The notes under the pieces were generated by a model. That model did no database searches. It saw only the letters and a program-made list of their open reading frames with translations, and was not told the DNA's origin. A DNA stretch of 7,781 nucleotides from the NCBI GenBank assembly GCA_043801445.1, contig JAZDMB010000051.1:1-7781 (forward strand), given 5' to 3'. Both the position numbers and the translations under genes were made by a program. This document shows, piece by piece, positions 6,107 to 7,781 of the stretch. The DNA is from JAZDFP01 sp043801445. Its GTDB lineage: Bacteria > Planctomycetota > MHYJ01 > JACQXL01. The stretch's first letter is position 1, and the number at the start of each line of letters is the position of its first letter.

Positions 6107-6502
6107 CAAGTGCTATTCCGAATCCCAACGAGTGCCATTCCTGTTTTCAAGGAGTACTATTCCTGCCCCCAAGGAGTGCCATCTCTGATGCTGACGGGTG
6201 CCATCTCTGGCGCTAACGGGTGCTATCTCTGATGCTAAGGGGTGCCATCTCTGGTGCTGACGGGTGCTATCTCTGGCGCTAACGGGTGCCATCTCTGGCG
6301 CTAAGGGGTGCCGTCTCTGGCGCTGACGGGTGCCATCTCTGATGCTAAGGGGTGCCATCTCTGATGCTGACGGGTGCCATCTCTGATGCTGAGGGGTGCC
6401 ATCCCTGATGCTAAGGGGTGCCATCTCTGGCGCTGACGGGTGCCATCCCTGGTGCTGAGGGGTGCCATCCCTGGCGCTAAGGGGTGCCACCCCTTACCCC
6501 CA
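6107..6502. repeat. Tandem array of a 22-bp unit, about 17 copies plus a degenerate end
   Basis: Contiguous 22-bp units begin at 6107 and repeat every 22 bp up to 6480, with a degraded copy at 6481-6502. A typical unit starts (C/G)GGGTGCCATC and ends GCT(A/G)A. The three leftmost copies (6107-6172) are the most divergent. Variation is concentrated at five positions and is mostly C/T or A/G. There are no spacers, so it is not a CRISPR array. The end-of-unit TGA/TAA pattern hints at a 66-bp higher-order period. On the minus strand a 125-codon frame (GTG at 6490 to 6113) stays open with a 22-residue period, rich in Pro, His, Gln, Arg and Trp; I do not call it a gene. Between the RCC1-like stop and the array (6034-6106) I see nothing recognisable. 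Confidence 0.93.
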
Positions 6503-6516
6503 CCTCCCCCTCCCCC
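6490..6516 (-). other. G-quadruplex motif (C-rich on the plus strand)
   Basis: The plus strand has C-runs of 4, 5, 5 and 5 at 6490-6493, 6497-6501, 6506-6510 and 6512-6516, separated by 3, 4 and 1 bases. The minus strand therefore satisfies the standard four-run G-quadruplex pattern with short loops. It lies exactly at the right edge of the 22-bp array and just before AT-rich sequence at 6526-6600. Confidence 0.7.
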
Positions 6517-6540
6517 ACCACTTTTTCTGGATGGTATTTA

Positions 6541-6570
6541 TTGACATAACCTTATGTAAAATATTATGTT
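6541..6570 (+). promoter_or_regulatory. Candidate promoter of the 3' uncharacterised gene
   Basis: A perfect -35 TTGACA is at 6541-6546. The -10 box is ambiguous: TATTAT (6562-6567, five of six) needs a short 15-bp spacer, while TATGTT (6565-6570, four of six) gives 18 bp. CATAAC (6545-6550) and GTTATG (6568-6573) form an inverted repeat across the promoter and could be an operator. Transcription would start near 6574-6577. Confidence 0.5.
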
Positions 6571-6657
6571 ATGGATAAATTTATGGTCAAAAATAGTTTT
6601 TCGTCCCCGTTAGAGATAGTCATAAGTTTATTGAGAAAAATACATTCAAATGTATGA
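6571..6657 (+). CDS. Possible upstream short ORF, translationally coupled to the next gene
   Basis: ATG at 6571 opens a 28-codon frame that begins MDKFMVKNSF and ends LLRKIHSNV; a second in-frame ATG at 6583 would give 24 codons. Its TGA (6655-6657) overlaps the ATG (6654-6656) of the following gene as ATGA, the classic arrangement for translational coupling. The downstream ATG has no ribosome-binding site of its own, which fits. The predicted transcription start lies after the first ATG, so the 6583 start may be the real one. No Shine-Dalgarno site is evident for either. The peptide has a hydrophobic middle (PLEIVISLL) and matches nothing I know. It could be a leader peptide, a tiny membrane protein, or chance. 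Confidence 0.3.
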   Translation: MDKFMVKNSFSSPLEIVISLLRKIHSNV

Positions 6658-6725
6658 ATAATTCAATTGATAATGATAGTTCCTCGCATAAACGGTCACC
6701 TGATGGTGACCTATCTCTAACGGGG
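6605..6725 (+). promoter_or_regulatory. Long-range inverted repeat with nested hairpins around a start codon
   Basis: The perfect 15-bp arms CCCCGTTAGAGATAG (6605-6619) and CTATCTCTAACGGGG (6711-6725) lie 91 bp apart. Between them are ATACAT (6640-6645) with ATGTAT (6650-6655), which contains the first two bases of the ATG at 6654, and GGTCACC (6694-6700) with GGTGACC (6705-6711). In mRNA these would make a closed three-way junction with the start codon inside. The left arm lies within the short upstream ORF, so ribosomes translating it would open the outer stem. An attenuator or coupling switch is an inference; a small mobile element ended by the arms is the alternative. Confidence 0.55.
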
Positions 6726-7736
6726 TTGACCTATATCAGAATCTATATCCCGGGACATAATGAATACCCATTAGAAAAGGCAGAAAGATGGGCAGAACGA
6801 TATTATCAAGGCTTGAGGCATACCAGCGCCCAACAGCGTAAAGCCGTTCCTAACCAGAAGGCATTCTTTGAGAAAATCGCCCAGCCTATTCTGGATAAAT
6901 TCCGCTATCTTACCGAGCCTGAATTCAAGGATTTTGTTAGCCGGAAAGGACGTGACTGGGAGGATATCTACGCCCGGATGAAATACAGGTTGCTTGACCC
7001 CAGAACCGCCCGAAAATATCTCAAATATACCAAAAAGGCATATCAGGTCAAGGATGGTGTCAAGGCAAAGGATATCAAGGATTGGTTGCCTTATGCCGCG
7101 GCTAATTATGCGATGGAGATGACCTTCGGCGCCTGGAGGTATTTAGGTCCGATTTCGGATTCAGGCGAGGGCGCCTTTGTCCTGGTCAGTGAATGGCTGA
7201 CCGGCAAGACTGATTGTCTCAATTTTCTCAGGGACAAAGACCAGCGTCTTCAGGGGCATTCGGTTCTAATTACCGCGCCTGAACGCGCCTCGGAATTCAG
7301 AAGGGCACTGCGCAATAAACTCGCTCATGCCGTGATGATTATTGACATCTATAATTATGCCCAGGACGAGGTCAAGAAACAAAACGATAGGATTAATGAA
7401 TTTGTCAACGGTTTTATTCGTCCGGAGATTACGCCGTTTTCTATCGATGGTGATTCGTCCCGAAATAATCGGGACTCGGCTCACGCCTCGCATATTAATT
7501 TCGTGGTTTTGCCCGAGACAGCAAAGTTACGTCAGAGTCAGGAATTAAGGGAATTACGTTACCGGATATGCAGACATTTTTTTGACAAACCATCACTCCA
7601 GAACCTGCTCATTGCTCCGGAGTATATGAATAGGATAATCCCGTCTTTAGTCCCGACCCTTATAGGCAATCCGGATTATCCGCTCTGCGTGGATATGTAT
7701 CTGGATATTAAGGTTATCCTCAATAAAACTTCGTAA
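6654..7736 (+). CDS. Uncharacterised protein, 360 aa
   Basis: I do not recognise this protein. It appears soluble, without signal peptide or membrane segment, and is rich in charged residues and aromatics. The first half is strongly basic and probably helical (for example KAERWAERYYQGLRH, residues 42-56, and ARKYLKYTKKAYQVKDG, 119-135). A middle region holds YAAANYAMEMTFGAWRYLGP (147-166) and a Gly/Ser patch, SDSGEGAF (168-175). A helical stretch around 210-252 (EFRRALRNKLAHAVMIIDIY) is followed by a segment at about 268-280 encoded by a palindrome, then FVVLPETAKLRQSQELRELR (283-302). Codon use looks normal for a real gene. Start choice is uncertain: ATG 6654 lacks a ribosome-binding site but overlaps an upstream ORF, and the first 24 residues come from inverted-repeat DNA; TTG at 6726 is the next candidate. 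The role is unknown. Confidence 0.75.
   Translation: MNNSIDNDSSSHKRSPDGDLSLTGLTYIRIYIPGHNEYPLEKAERWAERYYQGLRHTSAQQRKAVPNQKAFFEKIAQPILDKFRYLTEPEFKDFVSRKGRDWEDIYARMKYRLLDPRTARKYLKYTKKAYQVKDGVKAKDIKDWLPYAAANYAMEMTFGAWRYLGPISDSGEGAFVLVSEWLTGKTDCLNFLRDKDQRLQGHSVLITAPERASEFRRALRNKLAHAVMIIDIYNYAQDEVKKQNDRINEFVNGFIRPEITPFSIDGDSSRNNRDSAHASHINFVVLPETAKLRQSQELRELRYRICRHFFDKPSLQNLLIAPEYMNRIIPSLVPTLIGNPDYPLCVDMYLDIKVILNKTS
7457..7475. repeat. Palindrome inside the uncharacterised gene
   Basis: The perfect arms GTCCCGA (7457-7463) and TCGGGAC (7469-7475) surround a five-base A/T loop. The core TCCCGA...TCGGGA is shared with the dnaK leader hairpin at 1912-1934. It encodes the polar stretch SSRNNRD (residues 268-274), which differs in character from the protein around it. 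It is probably an in-frame copy of a dispersed palindromic element in a surface loop. Confidence 0.6.
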
Positions 7737-7781
7737 CCACAAGATTGCACCAAGTAGGCAGGCAGATTAACACAGGAAATA
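7737..7781 (+). other. Start of an intergenic region, no gene seen
   Basis: These 45 bases contain loose near-repeats (aggcaggcag; agattgcacc and agattaacac) but no hairpin followed by T-residues, so no terminator for the preceding gene is visible before the window ends. Confidence 0.4.

Noticed and set aside
6107..6502. CRISPR array
   Set aside because: The 22-bp units are directly contiguous with no unique spacers, and no cas gene is nearby.

Overview
The window looks like chromosomal DNA from a moderately AT-rich, diderm (Gram-negative-type) bacterium. DnaK, GmhA, PlsY and GpsA are all typically bacterial, and GmhA suggests heptose-containing surface polysaccharide. Small palindromic repeats are scattered both between and inside genes. 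The secreted RCC1-type propeller and the 'acacgaat'-type intergenic repeats remind me of uncultivated Planctomycetota or Omnitrophota-like genomes, but that placement is an impression, not a demonstrated fact.

Layout. (1) Positions 1-1862, minus strand: dnaK (Hsp70), missing only its extreme C-terminus at the window edge, with a strong Shine-Dalgarno site, a leader hairpin and a consensus sigma-70 promoter. (2) Positions 1863-2217: a divergent regulatory region. The dnaK and gmhA promoters stand back to back, followed by a repeat-bearing gmhA leader. (3) Positions 2218-4560, plus strand: gmhA-plsY-gpsA, closely spaced and probably one operon. GpsA makes glycerol-3-phosphate, PlsY acylates it for phospholipid synthesis, and GmhA starts ADP-heptose synthesis, so the set is for cell-envelope building. 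gpsA carries an in-frame palindromic insertion. (4) Positions 4561-4704: a GC-rich run of small hairpins. (5) Positions 4705-6033: a promoter and an exported seven-bladed RCC1-like beta-propeller with recently homogenised internal repeats. (6) Positions 6107-6516: about 17 tandem copies of a 22-bp unit, ending in a C-rich tract that is a G-quadruplex motif on the minus strand. (7) Positions 6541-7736: an AT-rich promoter region, a possible 24-28 codon upstream ORF, a 15-bp inverted repeat bracketing the start region, and a 360-aa protein I do not recognise.

The most unusual part is 6100-7740: tandem array, G-quadruplex tract, short ORF overlapping ATGA with an unknown gene, and a long-range inverted repeat that could hide the start codon. 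The next is the set of palindromes inserted in frame into gpsA and the unknown gene. No tRNA, rRNA, CRISPR array or recognisable transposase was seen.
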